Shown here piece after piece: positions 23,686 through 30,799 of a stretch of DNA of 64,000 bases (the first letter of the stretch is position 1; the number at the start of each line of letters is the position of its first letter). The notes beneath the pieces are model-generated. The model saw nothing but the letters and a program-made list of their open reading frames with translations. It was not told where the DNA came from and searched no databases. The position numbers were made by a program, and so were the translations under genes. Origin of the DNA: Nitrospirota bacterium (GTDB lineage: Bacteria; Nitrospirota; Thermodesulfovibrionia; Thermodesulfovibrionales; UBA6898); the NCBI GenBank assembly GCA_021825365.1, contig JAKAHR010000013.1, forward strand, positions 23,944 to 87,943. Direction: 5' to 3'.

Positions 23686-25236
23686 CTATTTAACGGCTGC
23701 AGTCCTTGAGGGAAATTCAATTGAAGTAAGACGCCGGTGCATTGTCTCGATAGTTTTTTCGAGCCTCGAAATCGTATCTTGCTGCTCCTTGATCGCCTCT
23801 ATCAGCACCGGCACAAGCTTGTCATAGGAAAGGGTCTTATATCCGTTGCCATCCGTATGCACAAGTTCGGGCAGCACTTTTTCAACCTCCTGCGCGATCA
23901 ACCCGATCTGCTTGCCTTCTTTATAGCCGGCTCCATTGATCCTGTCCTGGTCCCACTCATAGGTCACTCCCTGGAGGTTACGCACTTTTACGAGGGACGA
24001 TTCCAGGGGATGAATATGCTTCTTGTAGCGGACATCTGACGGTGTGGCAACAGTTACCATGGTGAGACTGCCGTCGATCTGGAGGGTGCGGGCCGCAAAA
24101 TTACCTTTAATAAGCGGCTGATCACAGGACCCTCCCGTATAGCAATTGTCTATGTAGAGCATGTCTGAGCCTGTCTCGTTGCAGCCTGCCCTATCCCCGA
24201 GAAACACGTTGCGTGAGCCGATCGCGTTGCTATATCCTGAATTGAAGCCGAGGAATGTATTGGATGAGCCTGTGGTATTAGAAACGCCTGAAGCTCTTCC
24301 GACAAAGGTATTAGAGGACCCTTGATTATTACTCTGGCCGGCGGCCAGTCCAATAAATACGTTATACTGTCCTGTTCCGTTTGCAAACCCCGCCGCACTG
24401 CCAAAGAAGGAGTTCTGGCTACCGCTGGTGTTCAGGCCCGCATCCTTGCCGACAAAGGTATTATCGCCCCCGGTTGCCCAGGCACCTGAATAATCGCCGA
24501 TAAAGGTATTGTTGCTTGTTATTGTCACCGTTTTCCCTGCTTCACGCCCGACAAAGGTGTTGCTTGAACCGGTAGTGTCGGCATTTCCCGCATTCGCGCC
24601 GATGAAGGTATTGAGAGTTCCGGTTGTAACTGCCGCCCCGGCACTGGTTCCGAGGAAAGTACTGTTGGCAGTTGTCAGGGTTGTCTTAAGCACTCCCGTC
24701 AATCCCGAGCCATCACCAGAAAAAGATGTTGCTGTTACCGCACCGTCGATCTGAAAAGTGCGTGCCGCAAAATTACCTTTAATAAGCGGCTGATCACAGA
24801 CCCCGGGGCCTTGGGTATGACAATTGTCTATGTAGAGCATGTTTGAACCTGTCTCGCCATATCCGGCCTTATAGCCCACAAATACATTGTCCGATCCTGA
24901 ATGATTGTTGTGACCGGACTCCTTGCCGAGGAACACGTTACGCGCTCCGGTGTCGTTATATGCGCCCGAACTCACGCCGAAGAAGGCATTGTCGCTGCCA
25001 ACGGTTGCACCGCCAGACTGACAGCCAACAAAGGTGTTGCCAGAACCTATATAATCCCAATAACCAGCAGCTTGTCCGATAAAGGTGTTGCAGGTTCCCG
25101 TGCCTCCATCCCAGAGGCCATAACCTGCAGAATCACCAAGTAGCGTGTTGGAAGTATCCGGGACCGCCGATGATATACCCAAACAAAGTCCTATAAATGC
25201 CAGAATTATGAAAAAAACAGTTACGTCCTGCTTCAT
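23686..25236 (-). CDS. Secreted repeat fibre with S74 chaperone domain
   Basis: This 516-residue protein has a signal peptide (about 1-25). A long run of near-identical units of about 15 residues follows, built on N-T-F-(I/V)-G-x-x-A-G, as in left-handed beta-roll heads of YadA-like trimeric adhesins. Two copies of a Cys-containing block (MLYIDNC...CDQPLIKGNFAART) break up the repeats. The C-terminus is a peptidase S74 intramolecular chaperone domain (SDVRYKKHIHPL, then IGLIAQEVEKVLPELV) with a trimeric coiled coil (EAIKEQQDTISRLEKTIETM). This domain folds phage tail spikes and may release itself by autocleavage at the Ser. It is probably a trimeric surface fibre or adhesin. No phage genes surround it. 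Confidence 0.85.
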   Translation of the reverse strand: MKQDVTVFFIILAFIGLCLGISSAVPDTSNTLLGDSAGYGLWDGGTGTCNTFIGQAAGYWDYIGSGNTFVGCQSGGATVGSDNAFFGVSSGAYNDTGARNVFLGKESGHNNHSGSDNVFVGYKAGYGETGSNMLYIDNCHTQGPGVCDQPLIKGNFAARTFQIDGAVTATSFSGDGSGLTGVLKTTLTTANSTFLGTSAGAAVTTGTLNTFIGANAGNADTTGSSNTFVGREAGKTVTITSNNTFIGDYSGAWATGGDNTFVGKDAGLNTSGSQNSFFGSAAGFANGTGQYNVFIGLAAGQSNNQGSSNTFVGRASGVSNTTGSSNTFLGFNSGYSNAIGSRNVFLGDRAGCNETGSDMLYIDNCYTGGSCDQPLIKGNFAARTLQIDGSLTMVTVATPSDVRYKKHIHPLESSLVKVRNLQGVTYEWDQDRINGAGYKEGKQIGLIAQEVEKVLPELVHTDGNGYKTLSYDKLVPVLIEAIKEQQDTISRLEKTIETMHRRLTSIEFPSRTAAVK

Positions 25237-25386
25237 AGAGTCTCTCCTCCTTTACTTCATTTCCCCACGTGAAGGGTTAATTGTTCTTCTGCTGATGCCC
25301 TCGCATTCACCCTTCTGTTCAGCTTGATGAGGCTAAATCTGCATATTTGCTGTTTATTTGATCACACCGTCTTAAGTCTGTCAATA

Positions 25387-25560
25387 TCAAATTCTGACTA
25401 TAATATCTTGAATATCTTGACGGAAGATTGATAAGGCCAGGCTGTTTCCGACCATCATCGCCGGCATGGTGGTTACGTTCTTATTTTCACCAACAATAAG
25501 TACCTCTGGAAAATAATCCACAACAAGGGCCTCACTTACATCACCTGCGATATTGTTTCT
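25387..25560 (-). pseudogene. Possible CheX/CheC-like C-terminal remnant
   Basis: The last 58 codons of an open frame here read NNIAGDVSEALVV, then PEVLIVGENKNV and end IIVRI. This resembles the tail of CheX-type phosphatase domains (N-I-x-G-x4-A-L ... P-x-V-I-x-G). No start codon with a ribosome site precedes it, and the upstream part of the frame runs into the sigma-54 activator gene out of frame. I read it as a leftover fragment. The region 25237-25386 contains only the Shine-Dalgarno sequence of the fibre gene and otherwise nothing I recognise. Confidence 0.3.
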
Positions 25561-25568
25561 CGAATGAA

Positions 25569-26918
25569 CTATCGATAGAGCCCCAGTTTTTTTCTGAGGG
25601 TCAGGCGGTTGATGCCGAGGATGCGCGCAGCCTCCGACTGGTTGTCCTTGGTGTATGACAGGACGTATTCCAGCAAGCACCTGTCCACCTCCGCCAGGAC
25701 CTTCTCATAGACATGCGGTTCGCCCTTTTCGATCGCGTCCTTGATAAAGGGCACGAGGACGGATGCGAACGACTCGGGCGATGACGCCGGCCGTACGGCA
25801 ACGGAACGTCCCAGCAGTTCGCGCAGCTCGTGTGAGGTGAGGTAGTGGGACTTGCAGAGGGCGAGAGAGGAACGGATGATGTTTTCAAGCTCGCGGATAT
25901 TCCCCGGCCAGTCGTACGAGGTGAGCCTCTTTACGTATTCACGGGTGATGCCCCGAATCCGGCGCGGGGCGGTATGCTGGTACTTGTTGATGAAGAAATG
26001 CACCAGGGGCAAAATGTCCTTCTTCCGCTCGCGAAGGGGAGGGATGTGGATGGAGGTGACGCTCAGCCGGTGATAGAGGTCCTCCCTGAACCTCCCCTCC
26101 CTGACCATCAAAGAGAGGTCCCGGTTCGTAGCCGAGATGACCCGCACGTCGACGTGCATCTCCCTCGTGCTGCCCAGTGGATAGAAGGTCTGCGTCTGGA
26201 GAAAACGGAGCAGCTTGCCCTGCAGGGGGAGCGGCAGTTCGCCCACCTCGTCGAAGAAGACGGTGCCGGTGTCCGCGATCTTGAGCATCCCCTCCTTTGC
26301 AGAGACAGCGCCCGTAAAGGAACCCTTCTCAAAACCGAAGAACTCCGACTCGAGGAGGGTCTCAGGCACCGCTGCGCAGTTGAGTACCACGAAGGGCTTT
26401 CCGAAGCGGGAAGACAGCTGGGCTATCGACTCTGCGATAAGCTCCTTGCCGGTGCCCGTCTCACCGGTGATCAATACCGGGGAGTCCACCTGCGAAAGGC
26501 GCGCCATCTTCTTGCAGACGTCCATGATAATGGAGGAGTGGCCGACGATGGCGCAGGTGGGAGTCGGCGGCAGGCTTGCAGCGGGTACGATGTCGTGGAT
26601 CTCTTCACTGAAGCTCTTCAGTTCGTCAAGCACCGCAAGGACAGCGGCCTCCTTCAGCGGCCTCTGCAGAACCTCATAGGCGCCATGGGAGGCCGCCTCG
26701 ATGACCGGGCCGGTCCGCTTCTGGCCGGTGATCGCCACGATAAAGTGCTCGTCACCGAGGTCCCTGATGCCTCCGGGCTTCAGCGTATCGATGTCGTAAA
26801 AGATGAAGTCGCTCTTTCCCGGCGTTGTCCTTTGCGCAGCGCGGTATCCACGGGGCAGGATCCCCGTGATCTCCTTCCTGAGGGCCTGGTCTGCGGTCAT
26901 CACGGCGATGGTCAGCAT
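25569..26918 (-). CDS. Sigma-54-dependent transcriptional activator
   Basis: This 449-residue NtrC-family activator has three parts. A degenerate receiver-like domain (1-105) lacks a clear acidic pocket and has Arg in place of the conserved Lys (LQRPLK). The AAA+ domain has Walker A GETGTGKE, the sigma-54 contact motif GSFTGA (normal form GAFTGA) and Walker B TVFFDEVGEL. A Fis-type helix-turn-helix lies at the C-terminus (NQSEAARILGINRLTLRKK). Activation by ordinary phosphorylation is doubtful. The gene is divergent from a small unknown gene that has a good -24/-12 promoter, its likely target. Its own sigma-70 promoter places the transcription start next to the ATG. Confidence 0.92.
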   Translation of the reverse strand: MLTIAVMTADQALRKEITGILPRGYRAAQRTTPGKSDFIFYDIDTLKPGGIRDLGDEHFIVAITGQKRTGPVIEAASHGAYEVLQRPLKEAAVLAVLDELKSFSEEIHDIVPAASLPPTPTCAIVGHSSIIMDVCKKMARLSQVDSPVLITGETGTGKELIAESIAQLSSRFGKPFVVLNCAAVPETLLESEFFGFEKGSFTGAVSAKEGMLKIADTGTVFFDEVGELPLPLQGKLLRFLQTQTFYPLGSTREMHVDVRVISATNRDLSLMVREGRFREDLYHRLSVTSIHIPPLRERKKDILPLVHFFINKYQHTAPRRIRGITREYVKRLTSYDWPGNIRELENIIRSSLALCKSHYLTSHELRELLGRSVAVRPASSPESFASVLVPFIKDAIEKGEPHVYEKVLAEVDRCLLEYVLSYTKDNQSEAARILGINRLTLRKKLGLYR

Positions 26919-26955
26919 GTATACGTAATATACACCATGAACAATTAATACTCAA
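26919..26955 (-). promoter_or_regulatory. Sigma-70 promoter and inverted repeat of the activator gene
   Basis: On the minus strand, TTGAGT (26950-26955) and TATATT (26927-26932) are spaced by 17 bases, and the ATG follows 8 bases later without a Shine-Dalgarno sequence. A perfect inverted repeat GTATA-N5-TATAC (26919-26933) overlaps the -10 box and could be an operator. Confidence 0.5.
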
Positions 26956-27006
26956 CCGGAGGGGAGTGCGCACGGCAAAGGGGCTGTTTTCGCGTCCTTT
27001 TGCGGC

Positions 27007-27022
27007 TGGTATGCCGATTGCT
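27007..27022 (+). promoter_or_regulatory. Sigma-54 (-24/-12) promoter
   Basis: TGGTATGCCGATTGCT matches the RpoN consensus (TGGCACG-N4-TTGCW) at all positions except two, with the invariant GG and GC exactly 10 bases apart. Transcription would start near 27034, about 30 bases before the ATG of the next gene. A sigma-54 activator is encoded next door. Confidence 0.7.
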
Positions 27023-27065
27023 CTATGGCCGGTAAGCAACAAAATAACGGTGTAAGGAGTTGACC

Positions 27066-27425
27066 ATGCAAGACGCCAAGTTTTACGGACTCTGCCTCGC
27101 GAGGCTGAGGTTTCAGATTGGGAATGCAAAGAGGCGCATCTCTGCCGCCGACGGGGTCTGCGAGGGCGTGCTTCTGGAATGCTATAACACGGGCGACCCG
27201 GAGGAGATCATCGATATCCTGGAGCTGTATGATATCGAAGACCGTTCCCTGCGGGGGGTCTTCGAAAAGCTGGATGACCTGGCCTGCACCGTTTCCCTCC
27301 TCCTGCGTGAAAAGATCGGCTTCGGGTTGACGGTAAAGGGAGAACTGGGCCTCTACTGGGCGGCAGTTCCGGCAACGGAAACGACGTCCCCTGCGGAGTC
27401 GGGAGAGGTCTATTCCGCGGCCTAG
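27066..27425 (+). CDS. Unknown small protein under sigma-54 control
   Basis: This 119-residue soluble, mostly helical protein has no signal peptide and no domain that I recognise. It is acidic in the middle (GDPEEIIDILELYDIEDRS) and has three Cys. The C-terminal 15 residues look disordered (TETTSPAESGEVYSAA). The ATG at 27066 follows AAGGAG at optimal distance; a TTG two codons earlier is less likely. A well-matched -24/-12 promoter lies 44 bases upstream, and the sigma-54 activator is divergent. That context suggests a conditionally induced protein, but the function is unknown. Confidence 0.7.
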   Translation: MQDAKFYGLCLARLRFQIGNAKRRISAADGVCEGVLLECYNTGDPEEIIDILELYDIEDRSLRGVFEKLDDLACTVSLLLREKIGFGLTVKGELGLYWAAVPATETTSPAESGEVYSAA

Positions 27426-27805
27426 GGAGTCCGCGCGGCTGTGCGATGATTTTCCGGATCGGTCTTGTTCCGTAGTTTCAGTCCATCCCGCAATACCCAC
27501 TCAGACGCGGCGCGTGTCAACGGTCCCGGCTGATACGCTGACAGAAAGGCGCTGTTCTCCCTATGTTTCCCCTCTTATCTTCATATTTGCTTCAAGTTTG
27601 ACTGGTATCGTAGACGCAAAAGCAGCGAAGAGGAGGTGTTTTATGTCTGTCGATCTTGTTGACAATCATACTGCTGTATGAGACATTTGTCTTGGGAGGC
27701 CCTGCAGGCCTTCGAGCCGTAGAAGAAGGGTATCCGGTAAATTAGATGCGGGATGCCGTTGAGAAGGAAAGTGATTACTACCCAAACTATTAAGGAGATT
27801 GTGTG
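27426..27805 (+). other. Intergenic leader region before the copper efflux operon
   Basis: No protein gene of normal size is seen. A GG-N10-GC core (27604-27617) is a poor sigma-54 match. A 12-codon frame at 27643-27681 has a strong ribosome site, and AGGCC-CTGCA-GGCCT further on could form a small hairpin. The promoter of the fixH-cusCBA operon probably lies here. Confidence 0.35.
27643..27681 (+). CDS. Possible 12-residue leader peptide
   Basis: GAGGAGG precedes an ATG by 6 bases, and the frame reads MSVDLVDNHTAV followed by TGA. It sits 125 bases ahead of the FixH/YtkA-like gene of the metal efflux operon. It could be a leader peptide, or the decayed start of a lost gene. No attenuator structure is obvious. 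Confidence 0.25.
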   Translation: MSVDLVDNHTAV

Positions 27806-28195
27806 ATGAGAAAAGTTGCAGTGATGGTTCTGATGATCCTTTTTGTTGCAGTCCTTGCCTATGCGGGCAGCTATGAAGTCAGGAAGAAGGCCGGAGAATA
27901 CGACGTTGTCGTAACGATAGACAAGAACCCGCCTGTCGTGGGAGACAACAACATGACGGTTGCGGTCAAGGATGCCTCGGGCAAGGACGTGACGGATGCG
28001 AAGGTGAAGGTGGATTATTCCATGCCGGCGATGCCCGGAATGCCGGCGATGAACTACAAGACCGATGCAACGCTGAAGGGAAGCGAATATAAGGCGACGA
28101 TGAACCTCTCCATGTCAGGGCCCTGGAACATAGCGGTCAAGATTTCCAGGGGCGGCAAGACGGCGTCAATGAAGTTCAACGCAGATGCCCGTTAA
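27806..28195 (+). CDS. FixH/YtkA-like exported protein
   Basis: This 129-residue exported protein has an N-terminal hydrophobic signal (to about residue 20, ending AYAGS) and one immunoglobulin-like domain of the FixH/YtkA type. The segment VDYSMPAMPGMPAMNYKT is rich in Met and Pro, and MSGPWNIAVKISRGGK near the end is typical of the family. Such domains often accompany copper transport genes and may bind or hand over copper; the Met cluster fits that idea (inference). AAGGAG lies 8 bases before the ATG at 27806. It is the first gene of a cusCBA-like operon, 21 bases before the tolC-family gene. Confidence 0.8.
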   Translation: MRKVAVMVLMILFVAVLAYAGSYEVRKKAGEYDVVVTIDKNPPVVGDNNMTVAVKDASGKDVTDAKVKVDYSMPAMPGMPAMNYKTDATLKGSEYKATMNLSMSGPWNIAVKISRGGKTASMKFNADAR

Positions 28196-28216
28196 TATAA
28201 TGGATTGCAGGGGGTC

Positions 28217-29521
28217 ATGGGCATAGCCCTCAGGAGGGTCCTTTTCAGGACGGTCGGCCGGGCTGTCCGTCTGACTGTGGTGATCATGCCCCTGCTGGTT
28301 CCCTCGCCGGCTGCGGCGGGGGAGGTGACCCTCGAAGCGCTCATCGCCGAGGCGCTGACGAACAGTCCGGAGATACGCGCCTCGTCCTCCAGGGCCGAGG
28401 CGCAGCGGTTCAGGATCCCCCAGGTAAAGAGCCTTCCGGACCCCATGTTCATGATCGGCTACCAGAACGAGGGCTTCAGCCGCATCAACTACGGCCAGAG
28501 CGAGGACGCGCAGGTGATGTTCTCCGCATCCCAGATGTTCCCCTTTCCCGGCAAGCTGGGAATCAAGGGGGAGATGGCGGAGCAGGACGCGGCTGCTGCC
28601 GCGGCTGCCCTGGATTCCGTGAAGCTCAAGACCGTCCAACGCGTGAAGGAGCTCTACTTCGACCTTTTCCTCGCCCACAAGACGATCGACCTGCTCCAGG
28701 AAAAGACGGCCCTTTTTTCCCGGATTGAGGATGCGGCCCTGGCCCGTTACGCGGCAGGGACCGGCATGCAGCAGGAGGTCCTGATGGCGCAGACCGAAAA
28801 ATATATGCTTCTGGAGCGGAAGGAGATGCAGCTTCAGAAGATCCAGTCCTTTGAGGCGATGCTGAATGCCACCCTCGGCCGTGAAACATATGCGCCGCTG
28901 GGACGACCTGCGGAGCCGCCTGTTGTTTCTGCCGGGGCCCCGACCGAGGAGCTTGTCCGGGTCGCCTACGAGTCATCCCCCGAGGTGAGGGCGAGGCAGC
29001 GTATGAAGGCCGCTTCAGAGGCGAAGGTGAGGATGGCGAAGAAGGAGTACTACCCCGACTTTACGGTGACAGCCAACTACGGCATGCGTGGCGGAGGCAT
29101 GATGGACATGTGGAGCCTGACGACTGCGGTGAATATCCCGATCTTCTATCGGTCGAAGCAGCGGCAGGGAGTGCTCGAGGCGGAGGCATCGGTTGCCGAG
29201 GCGACGCGGGAGCTGGAGGCGGCGAAGCTGATGGTTGCCTCAACGGTGCGCGACAATGCGTCGATGGCGCGGACCGCTACCCGGCTCATGGACCTGTACC
29301 GGGACGGGCTGATCCCGAAGACGCAGCAGGATTTCGAGTCCTCCCTCGCCTCCTACGCCTCGGGAAAGGCCGATGCCCTGACCGTCATCAGCAGGCTGAA
29401 GTCTCTCGTCGACACGGAACTGCTGTACTGGGCGCAGTTCACAGAATGCGGGAAGGCATTGGCCCGGCTGCATGCCATAGTCGGCAGGGCGGCCGATGCA
29501 AAGGAGGAGGGTACCCGATGA
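28217..29521 (+). CDS. TolC-family outer membrane efflux protein (CusC-like)
   Basis: This outer-membrane channel of a tripartite heavy-metal efflux pump has about 434 residues from ATG 28217; a TTG four codons upstream is possible. The signal peptide ends around PAAAGEV. The two OEP repeats are visible: VTLEALIAEALTNSPEIRA starts the first and the mirrored segment around SSPEVRARQRMKAASEAKVRMAKKEYYPDFTV starts the second. Long heptad-type helices between them fit the periplasmic tunnel. It overlaps the adaptor gene (ATGA). With the adaptor and the CusA-like pump it forms a complete CBA efflux system. Confidence 0.9.
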   Translation: MGIALRRVLFRTVGRAVRLTVVIMPLLVPSPAAAGEVTLEALIAEALTNSPEIRASSSRAEAQRFRIPQVKSLPDPMFMIGYQNEGFSRINYGQSEDAQVMFSASQMFPFPGKLGIKGEMAEQDAAAAAAALDSVKLKTVQRVKELYFDLFLAHKTIDLLQEKTALFSRIEDAALARYAAGTGMQQEVLMAQTEKYMLLERKEMQLQKIQSFEAMLNATLGRETYAPLGRPAEPPVVSAGAPTEELVRVAYESSPEVRARQRMKAASEAKVRMAKKEYYPDFTVTANYGMRGGGMMDMWSLTTAVNIPIFYRSKQRQGVLEAEASVAEATRELEAAKLMVASTVRDNASMARTATRLMDLYRDGLIPKTQQDFESSLASYASGKADALTVISRLKSLVDTELLYWAQFTECGKALARLHAIVGRAADAKEEGTR

Positions 29522-30753
29522 AAAAGAAGGCGCTTATGCTGGCGACTGCGGTCGTCCTCGCTGCTGCCGCGTTTGTGCTCTGGAAGACCGGATATCCATA
29601 CAGACCGGCTGCGGCAAAGAAGGCTGTAGAAACCGCTGCAACTCAGCAGCAGGCGGGCCGGCACCAGGGACATGCGGAACCGGCAGCGGCGCAGAAGGAC
29701 GCTGCCGAGACGACGGAAGCGGAGGCCCCCACCATCGAGATCCCCACGGACAGGCAGCAGATGATCGGGGTGAAGATCACCGAGGCAGCGGTACGGCAGC
29801 TGCATAAGGTGATCAGGACGGTCGGCCGCATCGAATATGACGAAAAGCGGCTGGCAACGGTCAACACGAAGTTTGAAGGCTGGATAGAGCGGCTGCACGT
29901 CGATTACACCGGCCGGTATGTGAAAAGGGGAGAGCCCCTTGCCGAGATATACAGCCCGGAACTCGTGGCGACGCAACAGGAGCTGATCAATGCGGTGAAG
30001 TGGCAGGGCCCCGCCCCCTCCCGGGGAGGAGGCGGGGGAGTGAAGGATATGCTCACCGGCGACGCAGGGCGCATCATCGAGGCGGCCCGGCAGAGGCTGA
30101 AGCTGTGGGATATCTCCGATGTCCAGGTGAGGAAGATCGAGGAGAGCGGCACTCCGGTCAGGACGCTCACCCTCTATAGCCCGGTGAGCGGTTATGTAGT
30201 CCAGAAGGCGGCGCTGCAGGGCATGCGGGTCATGCCGGGGGAAAGGCTGTTCGATATCGCCGACCTTTCGACCGTATGGGTCACGGCAGACGTCTATGAA
30301 GCGGAAATCTCCTCCATCAAGGTGGGCGAGACCGCGCGTCTCAGCCTCAGTTATTTTCCGGGGAAGGAGTTCACGTCCCGCGTTGATTACGTGTATCCCA
30401 CGCTCTCGGGGGAGACCCGAACGGCGCGGGTGCGTTTTACGCTTCCGAACCCGGGTATGCAGATGAAGCCCCAGATGTTCACGAACGTCGAGATAAACAT
30501 CGGCCTGGGGAAGAGACTCTCTATCCCCGATGACGCGGTCATCGACACCGGGACGAGACAAATCGTTTATGTAGACCGCGGCGAAGGGAACTTCGAGCCG
30601 CGTCAGGTATCCCTGGGCATCAGGGCGGACGGCTTCCGCGAGGTGCTGAAGGGACTGAAGGCAGGGGAGAAGGTGGCGTCATCAGCTACCTTCCTGATCG
30701 ACTCCGAGGCCCAGCTCAAGAACGTGACGCCCCTGGAAGGGCATAAACACTGA
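29518..30753 (+). CDS. cusB: RND efflux periplasmic adaptor (CusB-like)
   Basis: This 411-residue membrane fusion protein links the inner-membrane pump to the outer-membrane channel. An N-terminal signal or anchor (MKKKALMLATAVVLAAAAF) is followed by a His/Gln/Ala-rich linker, then the CusB pattern: IGVKITEAAVR, GRIEYDEKRLATV, GWIERLHVDYTGRYVKRGEPLAEIYSPEL, and the beta-barrel region TLYSPVSGYVVQKAALQGMRV. The Met ligands of E. coli CusB are not clearly conserved in the N-terminal part, where His residues (RHQGHAEP) may serve instead. The start is fixed by overlap with the TolC-like gene. It lies 46 bases before cusA. Confidence 0.9.
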   Translation: MKKKALMLATAVVLAAAAFVLWKTGYPYRPAAAKKAVETAATQQQAGRHQGHAEPAAAQKDAAETTEAEAPTIEIPTDRQQMIGVKITEAAVRQLHKVIRTVGRIEYDEKRLATVNTKFEGWIERLHVDYTGRYVKRGEPLAEIYSPELVATQQELINAVKWQGPAPSRGGGGGVKDMLTGDAGRIIEAARQRLKLWDISDVQVRKIEESGTPVRTLTLYSPVSGYVVQKAALQGMRVMPGERLFDIADLSTVWVTADVYEAEISSIKVGETARLSLSYFPGKEFTSRVDYVYPTLSGETRTARVRFTLPNPGMQMKPQMFTNVEINIGLGKRLSIPDDAVIDTGTRQIVYVDRGEGNFEPRQVSLGIRADGFREVLKGLKAGEKVASSATFLIDSEAQLKNVTPLEGHKH

Positions 30754-30799
30754 GCCCCGCCCGCGTCTCGCAGCGTAGCCGCAAGCTGAGTACTGATAC

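Noticed and set aside
27603..27618. Second sigma-54 promoter before the copper operon
   Set aside because: It has GG and GC 10 bases apart, but the TT of the -12 element and most of the -24 element do not match.
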